Positions 47,204 through 59,840 are shown, numbered from the stretch's first letter. The stretch is 64,000 nucleotides of DNA from Zychaea mexicana (GCF_025766255.1 NW_026516775.1:1-64000); one strand, 5' to 3'. The notes: generated by a model not told the origin, from the sequence alone. Program-made: numbers and translations.

Positions 47204-47894
47204 CTATGGTTTCTATCTTTTTTTTTTCTATATAGGGGATAAGTCGGAATCATTTCGTTGTCATTATTATCTACAAATAACCTAATAAACCTTGATAAAG
47301 TAATACAATCTTAGATTATGATATAATTATAAAATATATTTGTTAAATATTAATAATATTCTAAACTATAACTATCTTAACTTTGAGAAAAATGTAAATA
47401 TCTTATATTAAAATCTAGAAATAATTTAGAATTTTTAGAGAAAAAAAGATTTTGATAATTAAAATTTACCTTAAAAATATAATAATATTGTTTTTATTAA
47501 AACCCTAAAAATATAAAAAATAATGAATACATAAAATTTATATATTGCAAATAGCTTTTATTAATTGTATTTAATTATATTTATTTTCTTAATTTCTTTA
47601 AATTTTTAAAATTTCTAATATAATATTTGTAAAAATAATATTAAAGATAAAATGTTTGGAATAATTAATTAAAAACTATTAGAATAAGAATAATCTTAGA
47701 ATTTTTATAGATCTTTTCCAATTTATAATTAAAAAACTTTAATAAAAGTATTTATATTTACTAATTAAATAAAGCTTTTATATCATCATAAAAACATTCT
47801 AAGTTACATTGATAAAATCCTTTAATATTAGGAAAAATATCTTCATATTTGCTATACAGGATTTTTCATCTCCTAGTGGACGTTTAAACTTTTA
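47204..47894. other. AT-rich DNA, nothing recognised
   Basis: Strongly AT-rich with no ORF, intron signals or repeats beyond simple A/T runs. Confidence 0.55.
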
Positions 47895-48330
47895 TTTAGG
47901 CAGAGTGGACATGAATGTTAGTCTGAGTGGATGTGAACGAAAGTTAATCTGGACATGAATAAATAATTAATCTGGACATGAATAAAAATCGAGCTGGACA
48001 TAAATGAAAATCGAGCTGGACATGAATAAAAATCCATCTAGATATGAATGAAAATCGAGCTGGACATGAATGAAAATCCATCTAGACATGAGCTGGACAT
48101 GAATAAAGATCGATCTGGACATGAATATACATCGACCTGGACATGAATATAAATCGATCTAGACATAAGTAAAATCAATCTAGACAAAATAAAAATCAAT
48201 CTGTACATGAATGAAAATCATTCTGACAAGAACAATAATCAATTTAAACATGAATAATAGACAACCTGGACATAATAACAGTCAACCTAGACATAGTTTT
48301 AGTCAACTAAGACATAATTAAAGTTGAAGT
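47895..48330. repeat. Satellite of ~20-24 bp units
   Basis: Fifteen or more diverged tandem units of the type CTGGACATGAATAAAAATCG, best preserved at 47950-48180 and fading toward 48330. No ORF. Confidence 0.85.
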
Positions 48331-49507
48331 AGATAATATATTAAGTGTAGCAGAGCAGAATATATGAGTACTTAAGATTTTCAATTCAAGTCAAGACATG
48401 ATAGAAGTTAAGCAGTACAAAGCCAATGTCAAGATATAGTAGTATGGCTGTTTCACTCGTGACAAGAAGCTTGTAGGCTAATGTACAGGAAATGGTAAGG
48501 GTGCGTCAGAGACTCACTGTGCACATAAGGCATAAGCCTATTTTGCTGCTGTGGGAATAGGGCCTGAGCGTTTCCCCTCATTTCACTTTACCCGGGTCGA
48601 GTTTGAAACAAATTGGAGGCTGGTGGCAGAGGTAGGTGGAAAGTGTGGGGTTTGTTAGCAGCAGCAGGGATCTTTTTTTTTCTCATTACCATTCGCCATG
48701 GCAAATCAACAGCTGCGACGCACACTTGTAAATGGCTCCTACTCTCTTCACGATGAACAAAAAATAAGGAAAATAAAACGGCGCAATCTACGGATTTTTT
48801 GAAAAGCGAAATGAAGGTAACTGTTTTCTTAAGAAAAGCATGGGCTCAAGATTTGTAAGGAGTAGACCGCCGTTACTGCTGCTTAAAGAAAAAACGCTGA
48901 GTAAGTGAACAAGGGAAGGAAAAGGTTATCGGTTGTGCTTGAGGTATAGCTTTAGTGGAGATATTATCATTCAGAATTACTGCTTCTTTCTCATTTTCTC
49001 TGTATATACTTGATGCACCATCTTGCACCAATCCAACGTCAAACTTACGTGTGTAATACAACATCGTCCTCTACCTGCACAAACCATTCGTACCCACAAC
49101 AAGAACGATGCAACAATTTTCTTCTCCATTACTCATACACAATTATATACAACATGACGCTGATCCGCCATTGACTTGTAAAATATACAGCCTGACGCGA
49201 TTACTTTTACCTTTTGCATATACCAATGTTAACATCGCCGGTCTTTATGGAAAATGAGCTGTAGATAGCAGGAAGGATAACTGATGGGTTTCTTTCCTTT
49301 TGTGTTGCTGTGGATTGGATGAAAATCAAGTATGTTGACCGTTATATAAGAAAGACAACGAAGAAGGTTCTACAAGAGTCATACAGGTGCGAAGGATGTT
49401 GTTTCGTGGTGAAGGATGGTTATTGTAATTATTGATATTGCGTGGCAGAGCATCTGGTGCCATGCACAGTCTCGCGTTTGTGAGCCCATTTGTAGGAACA
49501 CAATTAA
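48331..49507. other. No gene supported
   Basis: No ORF with coding character. Downstream of the large minus-strand pseudogene, so any helicase domain expected after a recombinase-like region of this family is missing here. Confidence 0.5.
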
Positions 49508-51292
49508 TTATGATTTTACATGTAAGGATGATGATGTACCTTGCGGAAGTGCTAGAGGTGCCGAAGTGGTTGTTGATTGGCGCCTGTCCAAGTCACTTTG
49601 CACTTGCAAACGGTGTTGCATCTCAAGCAATGCCACATTCTCTGCAGCAGCCACGTTTGCCAAGAATTTACCATGCTGGGCAGCAACTTGGTCTTGTTCC
49701 GCCTGCAGAATAGCACCTGGAAAGAGATGACGCCCAGGGCTGACACCTATAATTGACGAGTGGTGAATACATTTCAATGATAGGTTGTGAAATTATGAGA
49801 ACAAAGATAATATACCAAGAAAATCATGCCACATTTCTGAAGCATTAAAGTACTCCTCTATTGCTACAGAAGAGAGTGCATGCGAGTCTGTTGTTGCCTG
49901 TGCGTAATTGTGTGTGGCAGTTCTGGACGAGTGGCCTGCCTGCAGGTCCACTGTATAATTTCTGCTGTGATGTGCGCGCAAATGTTGGATATGATATCGT
50001 GAGAATGCAATGGACACATGGCGATAATCTTGAAAGCTCAAACGAGAAGGAAGGAGCAGATGCCAGCGGGCTTGGAAATGCGTGCGGAGAAGGTCGGCCG
50101 ACATTTTTGCACCGTTGCACACAAAGAAGTATGCCATTGTGTCAAGCATTTTTTGGTTTGAATTTGAGCATTCATAAATGAAGAGGCTAGCGAAATAAAT
50201 ACAGTTGGACATTGCATGGTAGACTTTTAGAGTGAAATGTGGATACCTTTCTATTGGTCGGATAAATATGATATAGTGGAGGAACAAGCAGACAAGAGAG
50301 TGAAGAATGAAACGGGCGATGGCTTGGTCTCGTTGCTTGATATTTCGTGTTTTCTGATATGTGGTTAGAAGCATCAATGTTTGATGTTCGTTTAACCAAT
50401 ACAGGTTGCGTGTTGTGTGTGTTGTGTTTTGAAGTAAGGTGCCTTCTAGCTCTGTGGCCCGAGCTGTTTGGCCATATATAAGATGCATGAGCATGAACTA
50501 ACCACGTTGGATTTGTTCAGCTGTTGTAATGAATGATTTGATGGCGGACGGATTGTATGTAGTGCTGTTGTTACTTATATGTTGAATATAAGTATGGGGT
50601 AGGCGTGGTGTGCTGTGTATGTGATGAAGGATGTGGCCAAATTGATGCCGGAGGTTGTTCTTTGGGTCATGAAAAATGAATAATTGATGTCACGATTGTT
50701 GAAATTGTCGTATAGGTGGATTGGTTTATTGTTGCGGAATTGAAGGAGATTGTCAAGGTCGATGTTGAAGGTGAGTTTATTAATGTTTTGCTGTATACTG
50801 GTTCTTAAGTTGGTGACTAGGAGACGCAAATCATGTACATGAATGCTCTCGTTTGTTTCGACCATAGCAAGTGACAGATGGTTTGTGTGTGGTGTCCATA
50901 TTATTTTGTCAGTGACAAACTCTGATGAGTCAGAGATTGATGCAATCTGGCTGTATTCGGCAATAGCAGTATATGCAGACGACTTGCCATCGATCAAGAA
51001 ATCTTGGCACGGATAACACTAATGGGGCCACGCCGTCCAATGAAACTAGACCTTTACATTTAAGCTCTTCCAATAAAACCTGACCTTTACATTTTGCGTG
51101 TAACAATTTTCTGTGAGTGTAACAGTTTTTTGAAACAGAGAACACCCTCTGCGCCCACTGCGCCTACGGCAACGGCATCTGCTGCATAATAAAGTACGAC
51201 TGTCAAGTCCTTCTGGTAGTGTCAAACTCTTATTGTCATTTTTCAACCTTTATACTCTTCTAAACACTTTACTCTCAATTGTACCATTTCTA

Positions 51293-54200
51293 ATGCCATT
51301 GAACGAGAAAAAACGCGGTCGACCACTACACAGAAAGAACGCACCGGGCCACAAGGCAGGAAGACCACGAAAAGATGAAACAAGGTCGACTGACTTGCCA
51401 AAAGGGCAACAAACACTCAATTTCAACAAAAACGGCTCCAATCTTGCTGAGCCTATTGAAGATTTTGGCAATGATCAAGATCTGTATGAACCTGAAATCG
51501 TCGTACCTGAAACCAATGATTCCGCGGAAAACCAGTCCACGACAGATATTGCGACGGAGACTGTTGTTGGCGTCGACGAGTTGTTATCAATCCGTGAGCT
51601 ACTGAACAACAGGAGCAGCAAACAGCTGAGGTTGATAATAACAGCGCAGATATGGAGTTTGACGACGATTACGTTGACGAAACTGCTCCTATACCAGAAG
51701 ATGATCTGCCTGAAGGTGAAGAATCGGATAGCGTATTGAAAAAATACTTCCTTGAATTACAACGACGCTTCCAAGAGAAAGACAACGGATATCCAAGGGA
51801 ATATCGCAACGGTACTTTTTGGGTGACTCCAAAGGATCCTTATTTCGCTTTAATGGATAACCTTGACCCAGACGAACTTTACAAACCACGCGTGTTCTTA
51901 TGGTTTCCTCACCTCCTTGTCAAAAACTTCGAGTCATTAAAATGTACTCTCTGCAAGTCGAATCTTAAAGTCAAGGGATACACAAAAACACCATGTGCAC
52001 GTCGTGTGGTCGATCTTGACAGGTACTAGTTTCATTTACATAGTGACATTGTACTTGTCATTGTGCTTACACTACATTACTATATCTTAGCTGCTTTTAT
52101 ATTATGGGCATGCGTTACGAATGTACCAAAAAAGAATGTGGAGCTACCATAATCAGCAACGATCCAGATATAATCCGACAATTACCTTACATGTTGCAAT
52201 GTGAATATCCTGGTTACATGACTCATCGCTGCGGCCTAGCAAAAACAGTTGGTGATTTGTATCGACCTTGTGTACAAAACTCGGTGGGACCCAAACGTTT
52301 CCAAAAGATTCTGCGTGAAATGCACTGGCTTAAATACTCCAGAAGAAAATTTCAGTATTATCAAGCCGTCCTCTTTCGACGCCTCAATCCAACTGTGTCT
52401 CAGACAGGAAACAACAACGATGCGAAACGTTTTTCTGATTTCAATGATCAATCCAAATATGCCGGTCGTATACCATCACCACAATATTTCCGTACATTTT
52501 ATACTGTTTTTATCGGTGAAATACGACGACTATTGGACAGGCAGATTGAGATCCTTGACGGTGTTTATTTAAAAGGTGATCACACGTTCAAGTTGATCAA
52601 GCTCATGAGCAAGATAAACGGCCAACAAGCTTTCGCTGCCCTCTATACGGTACTGAACGAATATGAGGAAGTACGCCTTCAATTCCTTGTGCCATCCAAG
52701 GCATTATATCACTTACAATACGCATTTGATGCAATGCGTAACGCGTACGATTTATATGGTTATGAGCATCCGCAAGTTTTTTTTTACGGATAATGTAACC
52801 GGTGATCAACAATTTCTAAAAGACGCGTTACCATCACTTACAAAGGATGTTACGCCAGTTATCGAAAAAGAGCCAGAAGCTGTACTCAATGCCCGTACAT
52901 ATCCGTTACTCCAAATTCCAGATCATGTTGGCGTTCACTGCATCCGTAATCCTGAGGAAATTGACTCTTCTGTTACCTTGCTTCTTCGACAAGCAGAAGC
53001 ATCGTCTTCAATTGGCAATGGTCAATCTGAATATAAGTCACAAGCAATTGGATTGGATTGCGAATGGCCATTCAAAAGAGGAAACCGGCGTGGAAAAGTT
53101 GCTACTATACAACTTGCATACGATGACACGGTGCTGGTATGCTGCGTCAGCCAGTGTGACAAGTTGCCGACTTCTTTAAGTGCTCTACTTTCAAGTAACC
53201 GAATCTTGAAAGTCGGCCGTAATGTGAGCAAGGACCTCAGCAACATCGAAGAAGATTTTAATATACGATGTAAAGGAGCATGTGAACTCGGTGCATTTTG
53301 CAAGAGCCAAGGCGCGATTCAGGATGGAAGGATGGGATTGAAGAATATGTGTGAAGTGATATTCGGACGAACACTTTACAAAGGTGATGATGTCCGTCAA
53401 AGCAGCTGGGATGCTCTGGACCTTACGGAGGATCAAGTGCATTATGCGGCATTAGACGCGTGGGCCTCTTTACAAGTTTTCGAAGAAGTGAGAAGCCATG
53501 GTGTCATTGGACTGCCCATCTCTCAACCTACTGAAGGTAATGTTTATTCAATATAGCAAAAGTTGATACTCTTATTCTTTTTCTGATTGATCCTGTGGAT
53601 GCTTTTATTAGGCACTGATATCTCATTTCATCCTGGGCGTATGAAGGATGCTGCTGCTTATGGGGAGATAGCAAAGCAATACAACGAGTTGAATGGAGTC
53701 CAAGTCAAGAAAAACCAAGTCATCATCACTGTTAAAAGAGTCCTTATCCCTGGTGCAATGATAGCCGCACACGATAAATGTTTGCGTAGCTTTGAGAGAC
53801 CGAAATTCCAAGTTATCGTTAGGTTAAATGAGCTACGCACATATAAGAAAGTATCAGTCCAACATGAAGAATTACCAAGTCCTCCTTCGACAGCAGCGGT
53901 GACAACTAGCTCAAGAATACCAGAAGAACTTGATCCGGACACAGAGAACGTATATATACACTCACTTCTCTTCTTTTGCTTTTTAAACACGCCAATTGAT
54001 ATTAATGCATTCTCTGTATATACAAATATAAGCTGCTATTGCTGACGAAGACAGCGATGAATCGATTGATGGAGAATGTGAGGACGATATAGAAGCAATC
54101 GACGATGAGGAAAATATTCAAGTATTATCATCGGGCATCCATGAAGAAAGCCAGCAATATGGCCATCGACAATTCCAGCAACTTCGCGACGGCCAACACA

Positions 54201-56267
54201 CCTCACCAAACAGCACTAGTGGACCCATTCGATCAAGAATCCTAAAGGATATTTTTCACCTGATGGACATAATCAAAGTGTCAAAAAAGCATGGTCTATC
54301 AAAGATATTTTCACGCGCTTTCCGCGATGCACTTTTTATCATTGACAAGAGTGATAAAGAAAAAGTGAAGAAGGTACTAGCAAAACAAGGAACCACGTGG
54401 AATAAGAAGCTTGGTGAAAACCCGAATTGGATTTTCCGTAGGGTTAGACGTAAGTTTATCATCGTTAAAGCTACACATTTTATCCATGACGTAAGATAAA
54501 TCCTGACATATATGTACGATATTGTTAGGTGTTGTACCGCCTCCCGAAGAACTGTATCCAACAGTCAAAAAGTTGTTTGAAACATACGGTCCATTGATTT
54601 GCGCTAGAACAGGTCGTCCTTTGTTCGACTATGACAACTGGCGACAAGCAAAAAATGTGTTGACAATCATTCATCAAGGCCATGTATCTGATCCTCCCGG
54701 AATTCCATTTTATTTCGTTAAAGGAAAAGACAAGGATGGCTTAACTCTGTATCGCTGCACTCGGGGAACCAACTCCCTTGAGGGAGGAATTCATCAGAAT
54801 CTGATCAGAAGTTTTGGCTCATTTGGTGCCAGTGTAGAGCTTGTTGAATCTGCTTTGGCGGATTATCGCCTACGGCACAATACTAATGTAAGTTATTCAT
54901 CACTACGTTGTTCGAATATTTGAAAATCTTGAATGTGAATATAAATACGATTTTTTTGACTGTAGGCTGGATCTCTTAATCGATATGGTCGTGTCCATGA
55001 TGGGCATTATGACCCTTGGTTGGATCAATATATCAACGAACTGGAAATCGCTCTTAATATACAAGGTACACAACCTGGTCTGCATCAAAACCCGCTTCAC
55101 GTCTTATCGTCCTACGAAACATTTGGAATATCACCATTGCCAACTGATATGATGGCGAATTTTGGGATACAAGAGCAATCTCGCATCCAACCTGCAACCA
55201 ATATACGTGAAACATCATCTTTCGAGATTTCTACACTTATTATCATCAATAGTTCCACGAGCACAATATAAGTTTATTGCTGCACGCCAAAAAGCAGCGC
55301 ACGCTTTGGTGCCAGTTCATACGCCATCCGAGAAAGACTTATTCACGGATCTTTTAGACAAGCATTTCCCGCATCACAAATCCAAATCCGTCGATTATGT
55401 CAGGCTTACAAAGATTTGGTCACAGCATGTCAATGGAACAGAAATATTTTATAAAGCACCAGAGCATTTACGAAGCCGACATAATCTTACCAAAGAAAAA
55501 GATAATACCGATAAAACAATCAAAAACAACAAAGAAGAACTGGACGAAATGCGCAATACACTCAACTCCTCGTCGAGAAAAAGAGCAGCTCCATCTCCAC
55601 AGCAACAACAACCATATCACCAAAGTCATCCCGCACTCAGCACTTCCAGTCACAGAATGCACCAGGCGAAGTCATTCATACCACTTCACCAAGCTCCCTT
55701 TTAACGCGCCCAATATCTAACACTAGCATCCGACCACAACTCCCTCCTATCCTAGCACAACAGCTAAATCAGCCGATACAATATCACACACAAAACCAAG
55801 GCCACGCTATATCTCAACAGCAGCAGTCATTATTCACATACCAACAACAACAGCAACCGCATTATCTTTTACAACAGCAGCAAATGCATTTAACCAACTT
55901 CCAACAGCAGCAACTACCTCTACCACAGTATACTTTTGTGCAGCATCCAAGTTTAAATCCATATCAACCACAATATCAAACGCATACTTCGTTTCAACAT
56001 CAACTACGAAATCCAAGTGGTATTCATCCTAATATACAACCAATAATACCGAAAAACATAACAAGTAGCAACTCTTCTGCCAGCACCAATATACTTAGTG
56101 GGCTGCGTAAGTGGCACGAAAAAACATGCAAGATATGTAAACGATCAGACTGGAACGGCAAAAACAAAGGTGCTCAAAATTGCCAGCATATGTGCGCATG
56201 GTGTCGCAAACCGAACTGCCTTGGCAAAACAAGTGGCGCACAATACTGTCAACATATCGACGATTAG
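51293..56267 (+). pseudogene. DDE transposase with inserted DEDDy 3'-5' exonuclease (frameshifted)
   Basis: Exons 51293-52022, 52091-53536, 53612-53949, 54033-54449, 54529-54887 and 54966-56267, all GT-AG introns. Order: basic AT-hook-like N-terminus (KKRGRP, AGRPRK); a zinc-ribbon-like region (CTLC...C...YEC...C) of the DUF6729 kind; DDE motifs LKGDHTFK (first Asp) and FFTDNVTGD (second Asp); a complete RNase D/Werner-type exonuclease (IGLDCEWPF; VGRNVSKDL; HYAALDAW, that is D-x-E, D, Y-x3-D); an acidic linker; RCTRGTNSLEGGIH (likely third acidic residue); a helical region; a Gln-rich stretch; and a C-terminal Cys/His cluster (CKICKR...CAWCRK...CQH). Frameshifts lie near 51600, in a nine-T run at 52777-52785, near 55163 and around 55580. 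Several are in homopolymers, so assembly error is possible. No in-frame stops otherwise. The nuclease activities are inferred from motifs. Confidence 0.72.
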
Positions 56268-56486
56268 CTCTACATATTTAATATCATTTCAACACCATAT
56301 TGCTATCATTAACTATCTCTGAAACGTTCTCTTAAAGTATAGAAAATAAGCTCCTCTCTCAACGCCCTTCTTTCATTGTTATCCAGCATATAGTATGTCT
56401 GCTATCATATTTTTATCCAATACAATCTTCTTCCTATAATAACAATTGATTTATGCTATATATTAGTTAATTCCTTTTTTTTTTCA

Positions 56487-56513
56487 GAAAAGTTCCCCTT
56501 CGGGGAACTTTTC
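56487..56513. other. Perfect 12-bp hairpin near the right end of the exonuclease-DDE element
   Basis: GAAAAGTTCCCC, loop TTC (or a CTTCGG tetraloop), GGGGAACTTTTC, with a T run before and an A run after, so the symmetry extends slightly. It lies about 50 bp from the inferred end. Could be a subterminal recognition structure or a transcript 3'-end element. Confidence 0.8.
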
Positions 56514-58235
56514 CAAAAAAATGAAATTAATTCCCTTGGCCCCATACATACTACCCGAGCCGAAATCTTGGTAATTTGTGGTAAAGCTAAAAAAGAGTTT
56601 ATTATGCAAGTGTGGAAGGTGTAATATAGAATGGAAAAAGCAAAGAACTTACACTGTAATTAAGTTTTGATTTGTATGGCATATGTAAATATTATTAAGT
56701 AAAAGTAAGCGGAACCAGTACTTGATCTGCGAAATAAAAGGTGCGATGGAGCTGACATCTTTGAACTGCCCATTGAATTGCAAGGACGAAGCAATAACAA
56801 ACCGAGCAATGGTATATCCGTTGGTAGCGACATCAAAAGGTTTTTCTTCTTTTAACAAAGCAATCCACAATTTACAAATTTGCGATTCAATGTTTGCAGC
56901 AGTCTGTGATGACAATTGGGCTAGATTGACATTTGCTGATAGCGTTGCAATATTGGTGAGGATCGTATCAATAGTTGAAGACCAAGTACCCAAAACAGAA
57001 GACCAGTGAAACGACGGATGTGAAGTAAAAAGGTTAATAGATTGGCACCAGTTTGGGTATACCGTTGGATAGTGGGCCGCTCAAGTTAGTTGAATCCATG
57101 ATCAGGGAGTGGTTCGGAGAGCCTAAAGAAAGCAAATAAGTTAGAGTGGATGACTGAAACAAAGTAGATAGTTTCGACATTTACTTTTTCTGTTTAAGAT
57201 AACGACGAAGGGTATAGTCTTTTTCATGAATACAGTTGTGCAAGCGGACAAAAAGCTACTTATTAACTTTTGCTCCAACTTTTAGTACATTTTCCTCTGC
57301 ATGGATTTTCTTTATTAAATCATAGATAGTGACAGGGATGTTTCTTGATGTGCGCTTAGGATGTTGTTTTTAGTGTTGGTTGTGTGCTATAAAGAGAATA
57401 GTGAGCAAGTTGACAATACTATAAATGTAGAATAGCTATCAAAGTAAAAAAAAAGTACCTGTTTCCCACTATTCGACAATGTCATACCACTTTGTGTGAG
57501 TAAAAAACCATGGGATCAGCTTACGGTCAGTATCAATGTTTGACGTTTGGCCAAAGGCAGGTTCCAGACGAGTAAAAGCATTGGCAATGATTTCATGATT
57601 GCTTAATAATGATACATCTGGTGCAGGTACAGTGACAGTTGGTTGCTCAGTTAGTGCAGCTACTGGTAAATCACAGTTTTGACAGTAGCGCTGCATTACT
57701 TGAAAGTGGGTAGTTTTGAACCCACAATGGCATTAGACACATCGCTTAGCATCGACTAGAAGTGCAGTTACATTTCCTATAAAGTCATCAGTATTTCAAT
57801 GTAATATAAAAGGTAAACGTCATAGGAAAGATACATACCGTTATAGTTGGGATACTTGATATTTACTTTTTTCTGGTGTGTTTTGCAAATGTGTCGCTTA
57901 CGAGCAGATTTTGAAGAAAAATATAAATTACACTCTTCAATTCCACAAAGCACGCCTGAATGCTGTGTGGGTTGCGATGTACCCGGCTCTGTACTGTCGC
58001 TTTCAGTACCGCTGTTGTTGCTAGATTCACTTTCTGAACCACTAGATGTTGAGGAATGTGCTGAACGACTAGGGCTATAGTCACTGCCGCTATCAGGTAT
58101 GTTTGCATCAATGATTGTTTTATGTAGACGGTGGGTAAAGGATGATGTTGATGAAGGCAGAGCTAATTGGCGATGAGATGCCTGGGCAGACTGTGGTGCA
58201 GAAGAGATCACAGGAGCAGGACGTCTTTTGAAAAC

Positions 58236-58610
58236 TATGAAATTTAACTCATAGTTAAAAGAAAATAAAAAAGTTATAAATTATTTATAAATTATAATAT
58301 TCCTTAATTTAATAACTTTAAAAAAGATTTATTTAAATAAAGATATTTTTTTTTAATTTGTAATTTTTAATGTAATTTGTAAACTCTAAAAAGATTGACA
58401 ATCTTCATGAATATGAAAATTCATAAACTAGCGGAATGGTAATGAGCAAGTCCCTTCTCTAGCCGAGGAATACTTGGACGAAGGCTAGCTTGATAGAATA
58501 GAACAATATCATAAATTTACAGTTTACTGTAAAATTTATATATATTATTTATTCTCCTATGTAGATGTAAAAAATTAGAGATTGTAAAAGAGTAAAATGA
58601 CTATAGATAC
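58236..58610 (-). other. AT-rich intron-like block with a structured GC island
   Basis: In the large minus-strand pseudogene, a GTATGT donor (about 58608) and a TTTCATAG acceptor (about 58236) bound a 370-bp AT-rich segment. Its island at 58430-58490 contains CGGAATGGTAATGAG (58432-58446), shared with the Tc-B insert, and a CTAGCC...GGCTAG hairpin. A palindromic stretch (58495-58556) resembles 61927-62005. Confidence 0.5.
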
Positions 58611-59494
58611 ATACTTTTGCTTGGAGTACCCAGTTTGCGATTATCTGAAGTGTTTTGAAAGTTTGACGATTGAATTATTTTTAGTAAGTAGAAAATGATA
58701 GTGTGAATACTTTTATAAGTTTACCTTGACTGATATCTGAACGCTCTGAAATTGCAATTGATGACTTTTGGGTAGATTGCAATACCGGTTGCTGTGTACG
58801 TACAGCACTGGGCTGAGCCCGGAACTTTCCTTTTTCCAAGGCAGAATGACGAGGAGCGACTAGCGGCTGGTTTGTATGAGTACCAGAGATACTAGAACCA
58901 GCATTTCATACTGGAGAGCTTGATTCTATAACCTTTCTCTTTTTCAACAAAGGAGGGGAAGCAGTCTTGGGAGCTAAAAAAAGAAGTGCATTTTCATTTT
59001 CAGAGAATCAGATGTAAATAGGAAAGAAAAATGAGAGAGGAATGATATTTACAAGTAGCAGCCTCTTGGGATTCGTCCCAGCTAAAATCCGAAGGAAGAC
59101 TTTCCAAGGAGTTTCTACGTTCCGGACAAGGTGAACAGTTACCCTGGCGCACAGGGGGCAAAGCAATAGCTGGAGAAGCCAACAAGGGAGACGATTAGGC
59201 AGCAGGCAAAGCAGGGAAAGGCTCTTGCTGCGGCAGCGAAGGCGAAACTGGGTCCTTGATAGGCAACTGGCTGTTACTAGTGACGAACGACTTTGCAAAC
59301 GAAGCCCACAAGTGGACCTTCGAGGCGTACGAGTTGGAGTTGTTGGTGGACATGTTTGATTTTATAGAGGTTTTCTTGAAAAAGCTATTAATAAACGATT
59401 AGTATAAGTATTTACATCGGAATCACGTAAAAAAATAAAGGGAAAAAGATGATTTTCAAATAATGGCTAAAGAGTGAAAATGTAACTGAATGGC

Positions 59495-59840
59495 AGAAAT
59501 TGAAAGAGAGGAGAAAAATCCACCTAAATGTCCCAAAAGGAAAGAAGGGAGAAAAATCTACTAAAAGAATGGAAGGAGAAAATGAGAGGGGAAAACTCTA
59601 CTTAAAGAACAGAAAAGGAAAGAAAGGGGAAAAATCCTCCCAAGTGACTGAAAAGGAAAGAAAGGAGAAAAATCCACTAAAATGACTAAAAAGGAAAAAA
59701 GGAGAGAAATCTACCCAAGTGACTAAATAAGAAAGATCCACCAAAATGACTAAATAGGAAAGAAGGGAGAAAAATCTACTAAAATGACCAAATAGGAAAG
59801 AGAGAGGAAAAACCCACTAAAAAGACAGAAAAGGAACTAG
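59495..59840. repeat. Purine-rich minisatellite, ~35-bp units
   Basis: About nine diverged units built on GGAAAGAAGGGAGAAAAATC followed by a CTAAAATGAC-type spacer, just upstream of the large pseudogene start. One 61-codon frame through it is an accident of the repeat. Confidence 0.85.

Larger units (their letters stand above)
51008..56561 (+). mobile_element. Exonuclease-DDE transposon, 5554 bp
   Basis: Flanked by the direct repeat GAAATCTTGG (50998-51007 and 56562-56571), and removal of the element plus one repeat restores the frame of the surrounding minus-strand gene. The ends are imperfectly inverted: both sides contain ATGGGGCCA about 15 bases in (51022-51030, and inverted near 56537-56545), with a looser match outward (C.CGG.TA). 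It carries a single six-exon plus-strand gene. A perfect hairpin lies at 56487-56513 near the right end. The 10-bp duplication would be at the upper end for DDE elements; one or two bases may be chance matches. Confidence 0.75.
49508..59354 (-). pseudogene. Large zinc-finger / tyrosine-recombinase-like (telomere-helicase-associated type) gene, split by a transposon
   Basis: Starts at 59354 (MSTNNSNSYASKVHLWASF). Exons read leftward: a Ser-rich N-terminus, a C2H2 finger (CGIEECNLYF...RHICKTH) near 57890-57930, a second Cys cluster (CHCGF...YCQNC) near 57690-57735, then a helical region (WSSTIDTILTNIATLSANVN) to about 56640. An exon joins across the 51008-56561 transposon in frame (TTNYQDF-LIDGKSSAY). 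The C-terminal part has GQTARATEL, IIFIRPIERYP, LSFQDYRHVSIAF and DLQAGHSSRTATHNYA. These resemble a region found in fungal RecQ/telomere-linked helicase families and the R...H-x-x-R...Y order of tyrosine recombinases. Seven in-frame stops: 59195, 58906, 57733, 57469, 57370, 57256 and 50498. All fit Gln or Arg codons changed by C-to-T. The intron 49756-49822 precedes the last exon. Function assignment is moderate. Confidence 0.55.

Noticed and set aside
43500..48330. Nuclear copy of mitochondrial DNA
   Set aside because: AT content alone suggested it, but no mitochondrial gene or rRNA segment was recognised.
56462..56520. Helitron 3' end for the 51008-56561 element
   Set aside because: No CTRR terminus and no Rep/helicase domain; the 10-bp flanking repeat and DDE motifs argue against it.
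59500..59685. 61-codon Lys-rich protein
   Set aside because: Produced by the purine-rich minisatellite unit.
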